From Heterodera schachtii (taxonomy: Eukaryota; Nematoda; Chromadorea; Rhabditida; Heteroderidae), in assembly GCA_023374025.1 (NCBI GenBank), contig SIJG01000001.1, positions 1,127,500-1,191,499 of the forward strand: DNA of 64,000 nt, in the 5' to 3' direction. Of the stretch, positions 46,211 through 56,574 are shown one piece after another. Numbering within the stretch: the stretch's first letter is position 1; each line of letters opens with the position of its first letter. A program made the position numbers and the translations under genes. Below the pieces are notes generated by a model, which was given only the letters and a program-made list of their open reading frames with translations, was not told the DNA's origin and did no database searches.

Positions 46211-47590
46211 GAATGCCCTTTTTATTTCCGAAAATGGAGAGCAACGGCTTATGGTCGGTTTGGAGAATAAATTTCCGGCCATAAATCATTTTGTGAAATT
46301 TCTGCACAGCGAAGATCAAGGCCAGCCCTTCTTTCTCAATCTGAGAATAATTCTTTTCGGCGGGCGCGAGTGATTTTGATGCGTGTGCGATGGCCTTAAT
46401 TGTCCCATTTTGAAATCGATGGGAAATGACGGCGCCGATTCCAAGCTCTGAAGCATAGGCGGACACAATTATTTCCAATTTTGGATCATAATGCGTCAAT
46501 AATAAATCCGAAGTCAAAATGTTTTTCAGCTTTTGAAATGATTTGTGACAATTGTCGCACCAATTCCATTTTGCTTCGTGCTTGAGCAGATCGTCCAGCG
46601 GCTTGCGAATGAAGCGCATGTTCCTGACGAATTGCTGGTAATGGTTGACCATACCCAAAAATGAGCGCAATGACGAAATGTTGGTCGGCGCGGGCATGTT
46701 AACAATGGCTTGGATCTTTGATGGGTCGGGTCGGCGTCCATTCTTATCAATAATTAATCCAAGATATTTAATTTCCTCTTGGAAGAAGGCGCATTTCGAA
46801 ATTTTGACCCGAAAACCAAATGATTGCAGCCGTTCGAACACTTCTTTTAAATGATCAGTGTGTTCGTTGAATGTTCGGCTGGCGACGATGATGTCGTCTA
46901 AATATGCCGTAGCAAAATTCAGTCCGGCGAGCATTTTGTCCATGATTGATTGGAAAATGCCGGGCGCCGATTTGACTCCGAAAGGCAGGCGCTCCATTAA
47001 ATAATTGCCCTTGTGGGTGGAGATGCCGCAAATTTTCTTTGAATCATCATCCAATTGAATTTGGAAATATGCGTCTTTGAGGTCAATTTGGGAAAATAAT
47101 TTTCCTCCGTTCAAAGTCGCAAAGATGTCGTCCGGAATTGGCAGCGGGTGTTGGTAATCCAGCAATGCATCATTCAAACCGGTTGAATAATCGATGCACA
47201 ATCGTGCTGATCCGCACCAAAATCGGGGCGGCCCAAGATAAATGTTCAGCTTTACGGATGATCCCCAGCTGTTCCAATCGGTCCAATTCCTTTTCAACAA
47301 TTTCCTTTGAATGATGTGGCATTGGCCGTGCCTTTCTGTAAATTGGTGTGGCACCATCCTTTAATTGAAGGTGTGCCAATTCCTTGGTGCAAAGTCCGAG
47401 TCCTTCCTCAAAAGTAGTGGAGAAAGTGGCCTTTAATTCCCGAATAAATTTATCGGCGGCCTCGGAGGTAAATGTTGCACTTGAATTGGTGTTGCCGCAT
47501 AAATTAATGGCGGAATTGCTGATTTTCCTTTTCAAATCGTCCAGCAGGCCAAATGCGTCCATCGTTGAAATGCTCAGCAAATTTAAGGAC
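46211..47590 (-). pseudogene. Gypsy reverse transcriptase/RNase H, duplicate copy B
   Basis: This is the second copy of the RT/RNase H segment, attached in this case to the upstream protease and gag. It has the same blocks (YLDD catalytic motif, LPFGVKSAPG, FLGMVNHYQQF) and the same upstream frame break at about 47,215. It ends abruptly at FGNKKG near 46,212, where the foreign segment begins. In RNase H the motif reads SAYAS instead of SADAS, removing a catalytic aspartate. Confidence 0.8.
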
Positions 47591-48400
47591 CCTCTTTTTG
47601 CGACGTAAAACTCCTGGTCGATGGCAATGTCGCCAAATTGAAATGTGGCAACTCCTTTGCCGATGAATGCGACCTTTGTTCCGTCGAAGAGTTGGCCTTT
47701 TTCTTCGCATTCCTGAATTTTTGGACGGCCAATTTTGTCATAGGCGTCTTCGTCGATGATGTTTACTTCGGTGCCGCTGTCGGCAACAAAATTTGTTTTC
47801 TTTTTGTTGACGAAAACGCCGACTTTGAGCAATGAAGTGGCGTTAATTTGTTTTGCGGCCATCCCGACGATGAGACTTCCAATTTGTTTCCGTTGAATTG
47901 GCCTTTTGGCAAATTTTCGTCGCCATTGCTGAACGCTTTCGCATTGTGAAGCGATGTGGCCGGGAAATTTGCATTTTGAGCATTTTTCCAATTTGTGACG
48001 ACAATCGTCGGCCCGGTGATCGCCTGCACAGCGCCAGCATTTCCGTTGTGCCGTTGAAGCATTTTGCGAATTGTTGGCAAAACGTGAATTTGACGGAATT
48101 TGTTGTTGGTCCCTCTCCTTCCCCCTTTTCAATGCGCTCACATTCTTAATTCGGTGCCGCGCAGTCAAGTGCGAATTTGAAGCGGGCCAACCATTCCGAA
48201 ATCCTGCTTTTGTCGTCCGTTGGTTCAAATGGATGAAAATCCGGCAGTGACGGAATTGTAATTGTTAGTGGTGCAGCAGCAGGCGCAGCATTTGCCTGTA
48301 ATTGATTGGCCAAAAGTTGTTGGACCAATTGCTGCTGCTGTTGAAGGACCGTGATGAGCTGGTCTACCGTCGGAGGGTTCGCGTTTGCCATTGATGTTTG
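47215..48400 (-). pseudogene. Gypsy gag (capsid-deleted), nucleocapsid and protease
   Basis: Gag starts at ATG 48,391 with a glutamine-rich region (VDQLITVLQQQQQ) and reads to about 48,150 (SEWLARFKFALDC). It then jumps, with a frame change, to the nucleocapsid (CWRCAGDHRADDC and CSKCKFPGHIASQC knuckles, about 48,035-47,940). The usual capsid central part is missing. The protease follows with its active site FVADSGTEVNIID (about 47,790). The frame continues as far as SWAAPILV before RT, where it breaks. The capsid and integrase deletions mean that the element moved with help from others. Confidence 0.75.
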
Positions 48401-48640
48401 TTGAATTAAAAACTGCACATAGCAGAACCAATTCCAACACGAGGAATTAAGTTTTTTTGATGAATCAGCGAAGTCAGAAATCAACACGAGATTTCTGAGC
48501 TTCCCAAAAATGAATTTATTCAACACGAGAATAAATCCAATTGACGCGATGAATTTGCGTTGAAAATTGTTCGAATTGAATAAATGGTCGAACACGTTCG
48601 AATAATAAATAGTTCGATGAATTTTGACGGGCGTCGCCAA

Positions 48641-48882
48641 TGTTAGGACCACAAGTCCAAACAACAAATAAATTTATTACAAGAAATAATAAATTACAAA
48701 TAAATGCAAAGACGGGGGAACGGAGCAAATAAATTGGGGAGACAACAGAATGAATTAATGCAATGAATGGGGAGGAATAATTGGGAAGGGCAAAGGTCAA
48801 TCAATATGCATATGTGTCTGTCTCTAACACGGAGAGAGCAGACACTGCAAAAACAGTGAAGGAAAATGAAGAGAGGGAAATA
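48641..48882 (-). repeat. Gypsy 5' LTR
   Basis: The 242-bp copy of 41,499-41,740. Because the element is on the minus strand this is its 5' LTR; the PBS-like TTGGCGACGCCCG follows it directly on that strand. Confidence 0.85.
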
Positions 48883-49367
48883 TTGGAAACGGCAACAGAC
48901 CCAATTGATTCTGAGGAACCGATTTCCTCCACACACGAACGTTTAGCTTCCCGAATACAAGCACTTCGGGAAGCCAACGACGTTTTCTGGGCCAATGGCA
49001 CTCTGAGTATTTGACATTACTCAGAGAAAGAGCCCAGTGGGACCACAAAGGCCCACGACTCCAAAACTTCGGAGAACCGAAGGAAGCGTTGGTGGTCCTA
49101 ATCTCTCAGGACCTCGTCCCTCGTAATCAGTGGCCAATGGGGCGAATCGTCGAAACACACGGACGGCCTGGTGCCATCCGAAGTGTTAAAGTTGAAATCC
49201 CTGTCCGAGGGACCAACAACAAAAGGCCAAAGGACATGCCACGAAAGACAATCCTTATTCGTCCAGTGAACCGCATCTTCCCTTTAGAAGCGGGTCCTGA
49301 AATGACCAACCCAGGAACAGAGGCTATGAGTGTGGCCTCACTTGTTACACGAAAGGAATCGTCGTAA
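48883..49367 (+). pseudogene. BEL/Pao integrase, C-terminal part
   Basis: The BEL frame resumes after the Gypsy element with LETATDPIDSEEPISSTHER and RIQALREANDVFW. A stop ends it at 49,015, and the normal continuation is in the next frame (YLTLLRERAQWDHKG, WPMGRIVETHGRPGAIRSV, RPVNRIFPLE), which is the usual C-terminal end of BEL/Pao polyproteins. A one-base frameshift at about 49,005 separates the two. Confidence 0.75.
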
Positions 49368-49374
49368 CAGTGCC

Positions 49375-51422
49375 ACCCGAAATCCAAAAGTTCGAAATAT
49401 GCTGTGCAGAAAGCTGCATAGTTCGGCAAGGCATCAAAGCCTTGCCTTGAACTTTGAACTACCAATCGAAGTCCTACTCAACAATCATCACTGTGAGGCC
49501 AGATTTTGGACTGACTCACAGCACACCTTCACATCAAACACGACATGCCCGGCAGTCGATGAATGCGATCTCATCGACTGCTACTTTTGCTTCACACAAC
49601 TTGTGAATCCAACATGTCAGCCGCTCGTTGCAGCAATGTTGGCAGGAGGGCTTTCTCTAAGCCTCCTGTGCTTCATCTTTACCATGTGTTCCATGGTGGG
49701 ATACGCCATGACAGGACTGAAAATCCTTTTTTGGATTTTCTCAGTCTTGTTCGCGCGCTTATTCAAGCCGCGAAAAGAGACATGGGTATTGAGTGAGGAG
49801 GAGGAAAACCTCCTCTATCCTCACCGACGAATACGCCGGCCCAGGCCAGCAACAAGAAACTGGGCCAGTGGCCGAGTTAGCCAAATGACAATGCTTGTCA
49901 TGGCATTTCTCCCGTTTGTACACGGGGGAATTGAGACAGTGGCCATAATGGCCAAATCGGAGAGCTGTCTCAACAACGGCACAACGAAAATGTGCCAAGT
50001 CAAGGGAAGCGTGACCCTTGCGCTTCACCCGGCAGGACAACCGAATGTCCTGTCAATAAAGACCGATGAAGGTCTCATTTTGGGAACCCTTCAAGTGATC
50101 TTGAAAGGGCTCTCCCTCGAATGCCAAGCGTTCACCAAGGCTTGGAAACGATCATACGAGATCGCTTCCCTAGCCAGCAAACGATGTCCGTCTGCTGGCT
50201 CATGTGTCGGAGACTTTTGTACAAAAGTCCGACCCTCCACAGCCATCCGAGAGCTGAGGGAGACAGAAATTTCCCCGGGAACAGTTTCTGCATCGACAGC
50301 ACAGCTTTTTGGGGAAACCAATGTCTCCTCGCAGCCAGTTCTTGCCTCTTCTACAAGTGGTTTGCCAAACCACGCTCATCAGCCATTTTCAAAGTCATCG
50401 GATGTAACACTTGGGAGTTTGGCATCCATATTCAACTTCGCCTCGACTTTACAACTGGAAGAAGTACCACAGTCGAAACTGTGCTTCTTCCAGGTCGTGT
50501 GCTTAAATGGCAAAACATCAGCATTTCAACAATAGGGGTGAGCCAAGCACCGGCTCCCCTATTGAACGCTGACTTCCTGATTGAAGGGCGAAATGTCGCC
50601 CTTGTCCGTGAGAGAATCACGGATTCTCTCCATTGTACAGACTTGAAAGCCGCCCAAGCTTTCAACTGTACTCTGGGAATCGACGCATGCACGGGCTGTC
50701 TTCCCGATCACACAGACGGGACAGTCTCGTGCCATTGTCGCGTCGCCAATCTCGAGGGACTAATGGAAGACCCTCAGCGGAGACTTCCGCTCTCATTCCG
50801 CCATTACGAGTTGCGAAATATCGGAAGGCGGATATTTGCCATAACCGGATACAGTCCGGTCCAATTGAACATTCAAATGGACAGTCTAAGAATGTCCATG
50901 GAAATGCACCAGAGTTTGTGCACCATAACACCAAAGAACATCTCTGGTTGTTATAAATGTGCGACGGGAGCTCAGTTCTCTTACTCGTGCCACACCGACA
51001 TCGGCCAAACATTGGCAGACATTCAATGCGAAGACGGTTCGCATTTCACGAGCAAATGTGGTCCGAATATAACGGACCACACTGTCGTGCTCCCACTCCA
51101 ACAAGCCGAAATAAGCACGGCGTGCATTGTCATGTGCTTGGCTGGGAGAACCAAATTCTCCTTGGTGGGACAACTCCATTACATCCCACTCCGACAACAA
51201 TCAGAATTCGGAGCCCGAGTCTCCGAAAGCCTCGAAGAGGCCAGCAACTCAGGCTGGGCTGACTTCAGTTTCGACTGGAAGTCCACTTTTCATGCTCTGT
51301 TTGGCCTTAAAACAGGCCTAATTTTCCTCATTGTCTTGATGATCGGCATCGTGATCATCATTTTCGTCGTACACTTCTCTCCTTGTACAAGTTATGGAGA
51401 ACATTCGCTTGGTTGCTTGTGA
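49375..51422 (+). pseudogene. BEL envelope-like gene with phlebovirus glycoprotein (Gc-like) domain, frameshifted
   Basis: The gene encodes a membrane glycoprotein of the type some nematode BEL/Pao elements acquired from phlebovirus-like viruses. The first part has a hydrophobic pair of segments (about 49,625-49,765) and an arginine-rich tail. A second signal-like segment (about 49,885-49,930) precedes the cysteine-rich Gc-like ectodomain, with patterns such as CPSAGSCVGDFC, a CLFYKWFAKP block, and C-x2-C, C-x-C pairs. A C-terminal membrane anchor (about 51,315-51,370) ends the protein. Coding signal changes frame near 49,440 and again at about 50,260-50,300, so no complete product can be made. 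Placement after integrase and before the 3' LTR is as in env-bearing BEL elements. Fusion function is inferred from family only. Confidence 0.7.
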
Positions 51423-52348
51423 ACCAAGCTCCGCGACCCAACAACGCCACGACCTTTTCCGTGGCTGCCATTCTCCTTTTGACGGCCGGAGGATCCTTCG
51501 GATGGAAACCTCGAAAAGGGGATTCTTTCCCCGTTTCATGCGGGGACTTAAGAATCCCCGACCCCGAATTTTCACTCGGGGAAGTGGAGGGGAATACAGT
51601 ACTCCTCCATCAAAAAATCGATTACCGTAATCGATCGCCAAAAACTGATATAAAAGAAGGAAATTTGAAGCCATTTTCATTCCTTCGCCATCATCAAGCT
51701 CCAAACAACACTCAGCGCAGCAGCAAATCCATGCCGATTCCGTTCCGAGAACGGCCACCTTTCTTCTCGGCACCAACAATCAGCCGACCGACAAACGAAG
51801 TGGTCATTAATGACCGACTGCTCATTGACGTCATCGGCCAGTATGGAGCCGAGAACCGACGAGGAGCAAACGATGCTCCTCCATCTGGGGCTGACGACCA
51901 AAGAGGCCACTGGTGGTTTGACCAGGATTGGGGGCCCCAGCTCCCAATGGTCCCTGAAAACAGGGGCCAAAATCGCCAAATGGGCGATCAGCGAGACGAT
52001 TGGGGAGCCCATGCTCCTCCCCGACGGGAACCATCGCCCCGTGAACACACGGAGCGCCTGAACTCGTGGGCTGAGCGACACCACGGCCAACAATGGTATG
52101 AGACGGCTACCATTCGCCGTGAAGCGGAGGAACACCTCCGCCGAGAACTGCGCACCGGTGCCACGCTTTTTGCGGCACACCTCGGTCCATTCGCGAATGT
52201 CCGTTTCGACGGGTTTTCGCGCATGGAGGCTTCAGCAATAGGCAAAAGGAATCCATGTCGATTAGTTTCCAATCGACATGGATCAATGTCCGATTCCAAA
52301 TCGGAGCTGATCAGAGGGAGGCTGAGCCCCCTCGTCCGCCCCGAATAA
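51383..52348 (+). CDS. BEL downstream ORF, unrecognised
   Basis: An open frame of about 320 codons begins within the end of the envelope-like gene and overlaps it by 40 bases in another frame. The N terminus has a hydrophobic segment (FSVAAILLLTAGG) that could be a signal or anchor. The rest is hydrophilic, rich in Pro, Arg, Asn and Trp. The frame is long for this GC content, but competing frames are also open here. I recognise no domain. It may be an accessory protein of the element or simply GC-driven open sequence. Confidence 0.4.
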   Translation: MYKLWRTFAWLLVNQAPRPNNATTFSVAAILLLTAGGSFGWKPRKGDSFPVSCGDLRIPDPEFSLGEVEGNTVLLHQKIDYRNRSPKTDIKEGNLKPFSFLRHHQAPNNTQRSSKSMPIPFRERPPFFSAPTISRPTNEVVINDRLLIDVIGQYGAENRRGANDAPPSGADDQRGHWWFDQDWGPQLPMVPENRGQNRQMGDQRDDWGAHAPPRREPSPREHTERLNSWAERHHGQQWYETATIRREAEEHLRRELRTGATLFAAHLGPFANVRFDGFSRMEASAIGKRNPCRLVSNRHGSMSDSKSELIRGRLSPLVRPE

Positions 52349-52719
52349 GAGCATATTTGGCATTGGAAGAGGCTCCCAATGACCAAGAGGGGCCCAACAG
52401 GGGATCCCCGTCTCGACGGTTCCTCGAGGCCATTGGCCTTCGAAGAGGCAATGCGAATGTTGGCGAAAGGGCGGAAAACAATGGCCGCCAAGCGCCTCTC
52501 CAACGCGGAGAGCGAGCCATGGACTATGGCCGCCCAATTCACCGGACGGCAGCTTTTGGCGGAGGGAAAGCAATTCCCTTCGCCAAAGACTTGCCATCAG
52601 CCGCTTGAAGCGGCGGACATGGCACGTGAAAATCAATGGGAATTTTCACCAATGCCTTTCCCATGGCCATTTTCCCACGATCAGAAAGCAAATCTGATCA
52701 AGGGACCCCGCCCCTTAAA

Positions 52720-52745
52720 TGGCAGTCAGCCCTATATAAAGGCAG
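52720..52745 (+). promoter_or_regulatory. Possible internal TATA promoter in the BEL element
   Basis: CCTATATAAAGGCAGGG at about 52,731-52,747 lies about 50 bases upstream of an ATG, far from the LTR TATA boxes (35,465 and 53,755). A GC-rich CCCCGCCCC word is just upstream. It could drive a separate transcript of the 3' ORFs. Sequence resemblance only. Confidence 0.4.
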
Positions 52746-52783
52746 GGATTTGTCATGTCCCCACATCATTCCACACCCCAACC

Positions 52784-52999
52784 ATGCCAAAACCCATCAA
52801 AATGCACTCCTCGTCGTCCTCTGCCTACTCATCATCATCATCATCATTATCATCATCGCCGGATCGGCAGTCGCCGCCACCGTCACGCAAAAAGGCGGTG
52901 GAAAAGTTCAACATTACGGCAGCAACGCCCGAGCGGGAGGCGAAAAGCGGACGGAAATTTTCCGTCCGCGACTTCATCGACGCGGAGGCAAAGGACTAG
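52784..52999 (+). CDS. BEL accessory ORF: Ser-rich basic protein, 71 aa
   Basis: The ATG at 52,784, the first after the TATA-like sequence, opens a frame encoding a long serine tract (SSSSSAYSSSSSS). A basic Pro-rich stretch (SPPPSRKKAVEKF) and an ending RKFSVRDFIDAEAKD follow. The same frame is open upstream to 52,379, so an earlier start is possible. No family is recognised. The combination of low-complexity Ser and basic residues would suit a small nucleic-acid-binding protein, but that is inference. Confidence 0.4.
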   Translation: MPKPIKMHSSSSSAYSSSSSSLSSSPDRQSPPPSRKKAVEKFNITAATPEREAKSGRKFSVRDFIDAEAKD

Positions 53000-53210
53000 C
53001 CCTCCTCCAAACGCTTGCCGACGTGTTCCGCTTGCCAACTCGCGGGGCATCGCCGCGGGGCAAAGGCCGCCGATAAGGCGGACCGCATCCGTCCACCGGT
53101 AAGGGCTCCCTCCAAGGGTTGGAGGGCAGCACCTTCGATCAGTCCCCCCCCGTAAAGCGGGGGACGCCAACAAACAGCGGGGAAGGTCTCGGACCCTCCG
53201 CCATTTCCCG

Positions 53211-53624
53211 ATGGACACCATTCTGAAATGCATGGGGCCGATTGCCCCAATCAAAAAAATTCCCGCCCAGCAGGATGCGGTAACTTCCGCCAACGCGCAG
53301 CCGCCCAAGGCCGCCGTGGACCTCGTGGCCATTCACGGGGAGCTCACCGCTCTCCGTGCGTCAGTGGCATATTTGACGGCTGAGCAAGCCCGCCTTGCTC
53401 AGTTCATCCGCCACCGCCTCGGCACACCGCCCAACATGAGTGGTAATGCGATGCCGTGTGGGCCCGGGCATAGGCGCCACCACCAGCGACAGCCAAGCTC
53501 GGAGGACAACGCGCGCCAAGCACAAAAGCGGGCAAAGCACCACCACCATCGCCGCTCGCCGTCGCCGGACACGCAAGGCAAACCAAAGAAAGAGCGCCGA
53601 CACCACCGCGAAGAATTTCGATGA
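53211..53624 (+). CDS. BEL accessory ORF: His/Arg-rich protein with heptad segment, 137 aa
   Basis: An open frame from ATG 53,211 to TGA just before the 3' LTR. Residues ~45-70 (LVAIHGELTALRASVAYL) show a leucine/alanine heptad pattern suited to a coiled coil. The C-terminal 60 residues are very basic with His clusters (KHHHHRRSPSP). Together with the Ser-rich ORF upstream it looks like a dimerising nucleic-acid-binding protein of the element. I recognise no family, and the high GC content makes chance open frames possible. Confidence 0.45.
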   Translation: MDTILKCMGPIAPIKKIPAQQDAVTSANAQPPKAAVDLVAIHGELTALRASVAYLTAEQARLAQFIRHRLGTPPNMSGNAMPCGPGHRRHHQRQPSSEDNARQAQKRAKHHHHRRSPSPDTQGKPKKERRHHREEFR

Positions 53625-53641
53625 TGCCGCGGGGGGAGTTC

Positions 53642-54124
53642 TGTCGCTAACAGCGACAGATCTTATCGATCAATCCGTTTTTCCCACGCCTTTTCGTCCC
53701 TAGTGATAGTCCAATTAAGTTTTTCCTCTGTGCCCCGCCGCTCGCATTTTTCGGCCTATAAAAAGGGCACCATTTCCACTCATGCGATCTCTTCCACATT
53801 TCCATTCATTCATTTCTTCTTCTGCTTAATAAATTTATATTTGTGAAAAGAGTTCGGGGGATTTGGTTGGAACGGTTCCCCTCCCCCTTCTGCTGCTCGC
53901 CGTCGTCGTTGTCCGACCCACCACCGCTTCGTCGGTCTTCCCCGCAGGAGTCTTCCACTCCTGCGGGCCATCGCTTCTTCGGCTCGTCCATCCCTTCCCA
54001 CCCTTGGGAAGGCACGGCCGAGAAAGGGAAAGGAGGGACACCACAGCTGATTTTGCCCTTGGCAAAGTCGGCTCCCGTCTCCCTCATTCCCAACAAAAGT
54101 TTTTGCCGCCACTTGGCTGCGACA
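53642..54124 (+). repeat. BEL/Pao 3' LTR
   Basis: The 483-bp repeat of 35,352-35,834 with about five substitutions (for example CCGCCC versus CCGCCG early, GTCC versus ATCC, TTGCCGAC versus TTGCCGCC near the end). It carries the same TATA (about 53,755) and AATAAA (about 53,828). Confidence 0.9.
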
Positions 54125-56011
54125 ACACCCTGCACCAGGATTTGAACATCTGAAATATGTCAGAATATTTTTAAATTTATCATAATTTTTTAGCTGTTTT
54201 GCAGTAATCAGCGACGATTTCTCGCAAGTCGAAGTGAGTGTTGATGTTATCTGCGTGCCATTTTTCCAGCTTCATCCGCTCCTCTGGGAAGTGGCTGCCT
54301 GGCGAAAATCCTCAAGCGGTGGAAGGGTGTCCAAGACTCTTCCATAATTGACGGCCTAAAATTTATTTGTCTTTGACATATTTTAAAAAAGATTACCTTA
54401 TTAAACTTATGCGGAAAATATTTTTTATTTTCCACTCCATCGATGTTCAAGCCAAACGTCTTGACGAAAGAAGCCAATTTCAGTGGGATGAGTTTGTAGC
54501 TGAAAGTTGTTGCTCTAATTATGTCAATTTTCTGTTATTTTACCTGTCCCTGAAGATTGTCGTAGTGATGGCTCCCTTCTTATGCGCCTTCATCTCGAGC
54601 AGATGGTTGCCTTGACGGACAAGATTAGGGCGAACACCCATGCGTAACATCTCGCCAAAGATGAGCACGTGGTCATAGCGTGAGCCTTAATTTCTGTTTA
54701 TTCGAATATTTAATTTTGTAAATTACCTGCATGGGCGTAGGCAAAAGGGTTTTGTTAAAAAAAAATATGGTTTGTTTACCTCTTCCATAACAGAGACAAG
54801 ACGCGTAAAAATCATTGTCGTTACAGGTCCCTCGAAATGTTTTGCCGACTCGTTGACAAGGCATTTCGCATTGAATTACAGATTAATCTGTTTATTTTCA
54901 ACAAATGTTACCCCCAAACAATAATTTCTGACGCCAAACACTTTCCCAATTGATTTGATTGGGTCGTAGTGGCCTGGTTGTCCATTCCATCTTCCCCTTC
55001 ATTGAAAAGCACACAAAGTTCTTGTTTGTACACGGCAACTTCTGACTTCCATAGGGGCTTCATTTTCCCAAACGTTCCAAAGCAAAAAAGACGAAACATG
55101 CCCGGGTGATGATGATCATAATAAGCCTGAGCGAACAATCATTTTTTTAATCGGGGTATTAAATTACCTGAATTCTCTCACCAGTTCTCTCCCCATGTTC
55201 TTCAATGGAGTAGAATGGAAGGCTCATATTGATCCCGCAAGCCTGACACATGTCTGCAATACCAATTAATTGACGCCTATCATCTCGTTTGTACTCGGAA
55301 AACAGCTGCTGTTGTAATACATATTTCATCCGAAGCCATTCAAACGCACGAAAAAGGCAAAAACTGTCGTTGTTTGCCAAATTGTATGTCGCTCCATCGC
55401 TGATGTTGTATGGAACTTCAAAATTATTGATTCTTCCTTTTCCGGCCAGCTTCTTTCTTAGCATTACACTTTCGGTGGCTGTGATGTCAATGACGAAGGA
55501 TTCTTTGCAAATGGACGGACGTTCCTTTGATTTATTGCTCTGGTCCACGATTTCAAACCGCGGAAGGATCGTTTCCGCCATCGAGTTCTCGATTTTCTTG
55601 ACGTTTTTAAAGTGAACGGCTATCTCGTAGTCAAAATGTCGTGCTGTCAACAAGAAGATGAAGTGGTTGGCTGCGATGTTCATTGCTTCAGCACCGCTCA
55701 TAGCGTAAGTTAAGCACATCAAGAAGATGTTCTTCATTCCGCGTGTGCGGCGTCCAAACAAATGTAATGTTCTTCATTAAATTGTTCAGTATCCAGTTGG
55801 CCTTTAATTTTTGGTTCATTCTTTGCTTCAGTTTCCTCAAGAATCTGCAAATCATTGATAAATGATAGGGTAAAAGAAATTTCACCAGTTGTTTCGGCAA
55901 TTTGTTCATCACTTCCATAAGGGGCGGCGCATCCTCAAAGTGCTCATCGCCATCTCGCATGGGCGTGTAACGCCCGTCGAGGGCAGGAGGCATTTCGTCA
56001 TCGCACGACAT
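54125..56011 (-). pseudogene. Maverick DNA polymerase B, N-terminal part
   Basis: From ATG 56,011 on the minus strand, exon pieces follow in the order known for Maverick/Polinton polymerases. They are an acidic start (MSCDDEMPP), NEEHLLDVLNLRYERC, AANHFIFLLTARHFDYEI, and DMCQACGINMSLPFY, then an intron and MFRLFCFGTFGKMKPLW. A cysteine-rich patch (about 54,870-54,780), AYDHVLIFGEMLRMGVRP, LASFVKTFGLNIDGV, KYFPHKFN and HADNINTHFDLREIVADYC complete it, and DVQILVQGV meets the BEL 3' LTR at 54,125. Typical short introns with GTAA donors separate several pieces. The frame changes near 55,760 and 54,290, and the last donor before the BEL insertion is not GT, so this part is decaying. It joins logically to 33,947-35,351. 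Confidence 0.75.
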
Positions 56012-56520
56012 GTTTCAATACAGTAGGAATAAATGTTTGATGAAAACAAGAATGACGGTAAGATTACTGTGGGGGTAAGGAAAACAGAGAAAAGGGGGCG
56101 TGTCCTGATCAGACGCGTACGCCAACATTATCGATTAGGCGAGAGAGTACACGAAAGAGAGAGAGTTAGGTCAGAGAAGCAGAGGAAAAGGGGCGTGGCA
56201 TATCAGACGCGTAGGCCAACAATGTCGATTAGGTGAGAGGGCACGCAGATAAGAGAGGGTAGAGATGCAGAGACAAGGGAGCGCAGAGAAGCAGAAGGGC
56301 AGAGGCGCAGAGTGGCGTCAATTTTTATCGATTGGCGAGATAGTACGCATATAGGAGAGGTTAGAGATGCAGAGACAAGGGAGTGCAGAGAAGCAGAAGG
56401 GCAGAGACCAGAGTGACGGCCATTGTTATCGATTGGCGAGAGAGTATGCAGACAGGGGAGGTTAGAGAAGCATAGAGTATAGAGAGCACATACAAAGGAT
56501 ACATTGCGAAATAAAATTTT
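56012..56520. repeat. Imperfect ~110-bp tandem repeats
   Basis: At least four units share TTATCGATTAGGCGAGAG or TTATCGATTGGCGAGA, then AGAGGTTAGAGATGCAGAG and GAAGCAGAAGGGCAGAG. They lie just upstream of the polymerase start and could be remains of a Maverick terminal region. No gene is seen. Confidence 0.6.
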
Positions 56521-56574
56521 GCGTGTATATACCAAAAACTAGCGGGTGCGTGAACCGTCGGATCTGGGAATGGG

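Larger units (their letters stand above)
41499..48882 (-). mobile_element. Gypsy-type LTR retrotransposon, rearranged, nested in BEL integrase
   Basis: 242-bp LTRs that appear identical (41,499-41,740 and 48,641-48,882) enclose minus-strand gag, protease, RT/RNase H and integrase pieces. The likely primer-binding site (TTGGCGACGCCCG read on the minus strand) adjoins the 48,641 LTR. Internally, 42,962-44,343 and 46,211-47,590 are near-identical direct copies separated by 1.87 kb of foreign DNA. The capsid part of gag and the integrase core are deleted. I see no clear target duplication at the outer ends. Confidence 0.85.
35352..54124 (+). mobile_element. BEL/Pao LTR retrotransposon with env-like gene (nested host of others)
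   Basis: Two 483-bp LTRs (TGTCGC...GCGACA) bound an 18.8-kb element inserted in the Maverick polymerase gene. Flanking five-base sequences are ACACA and ACACC, a target duplication with one mismatch. Order: leader repeats, gag with zinc knuckles, aspartic protease, reverse transcriptase, RNase H, integrase, phlebovirus-Gc-like envelope gene, extra ORFs, 3' LTR. Two other elements sit inside it (hAT at 37.8 kb, Gypsy at 41.5 kb). The LTRs differ at about five positions, so it is fairly young, but pol and env carry several frameshifts and a stop. Confidence 0.9.

Noticed and set aside
52283..53606. Minus-strand open frames in the GC-rich end of BEL
   Set aside because: They are shadows of the plus-strand frames, caused by high GC and few stops.
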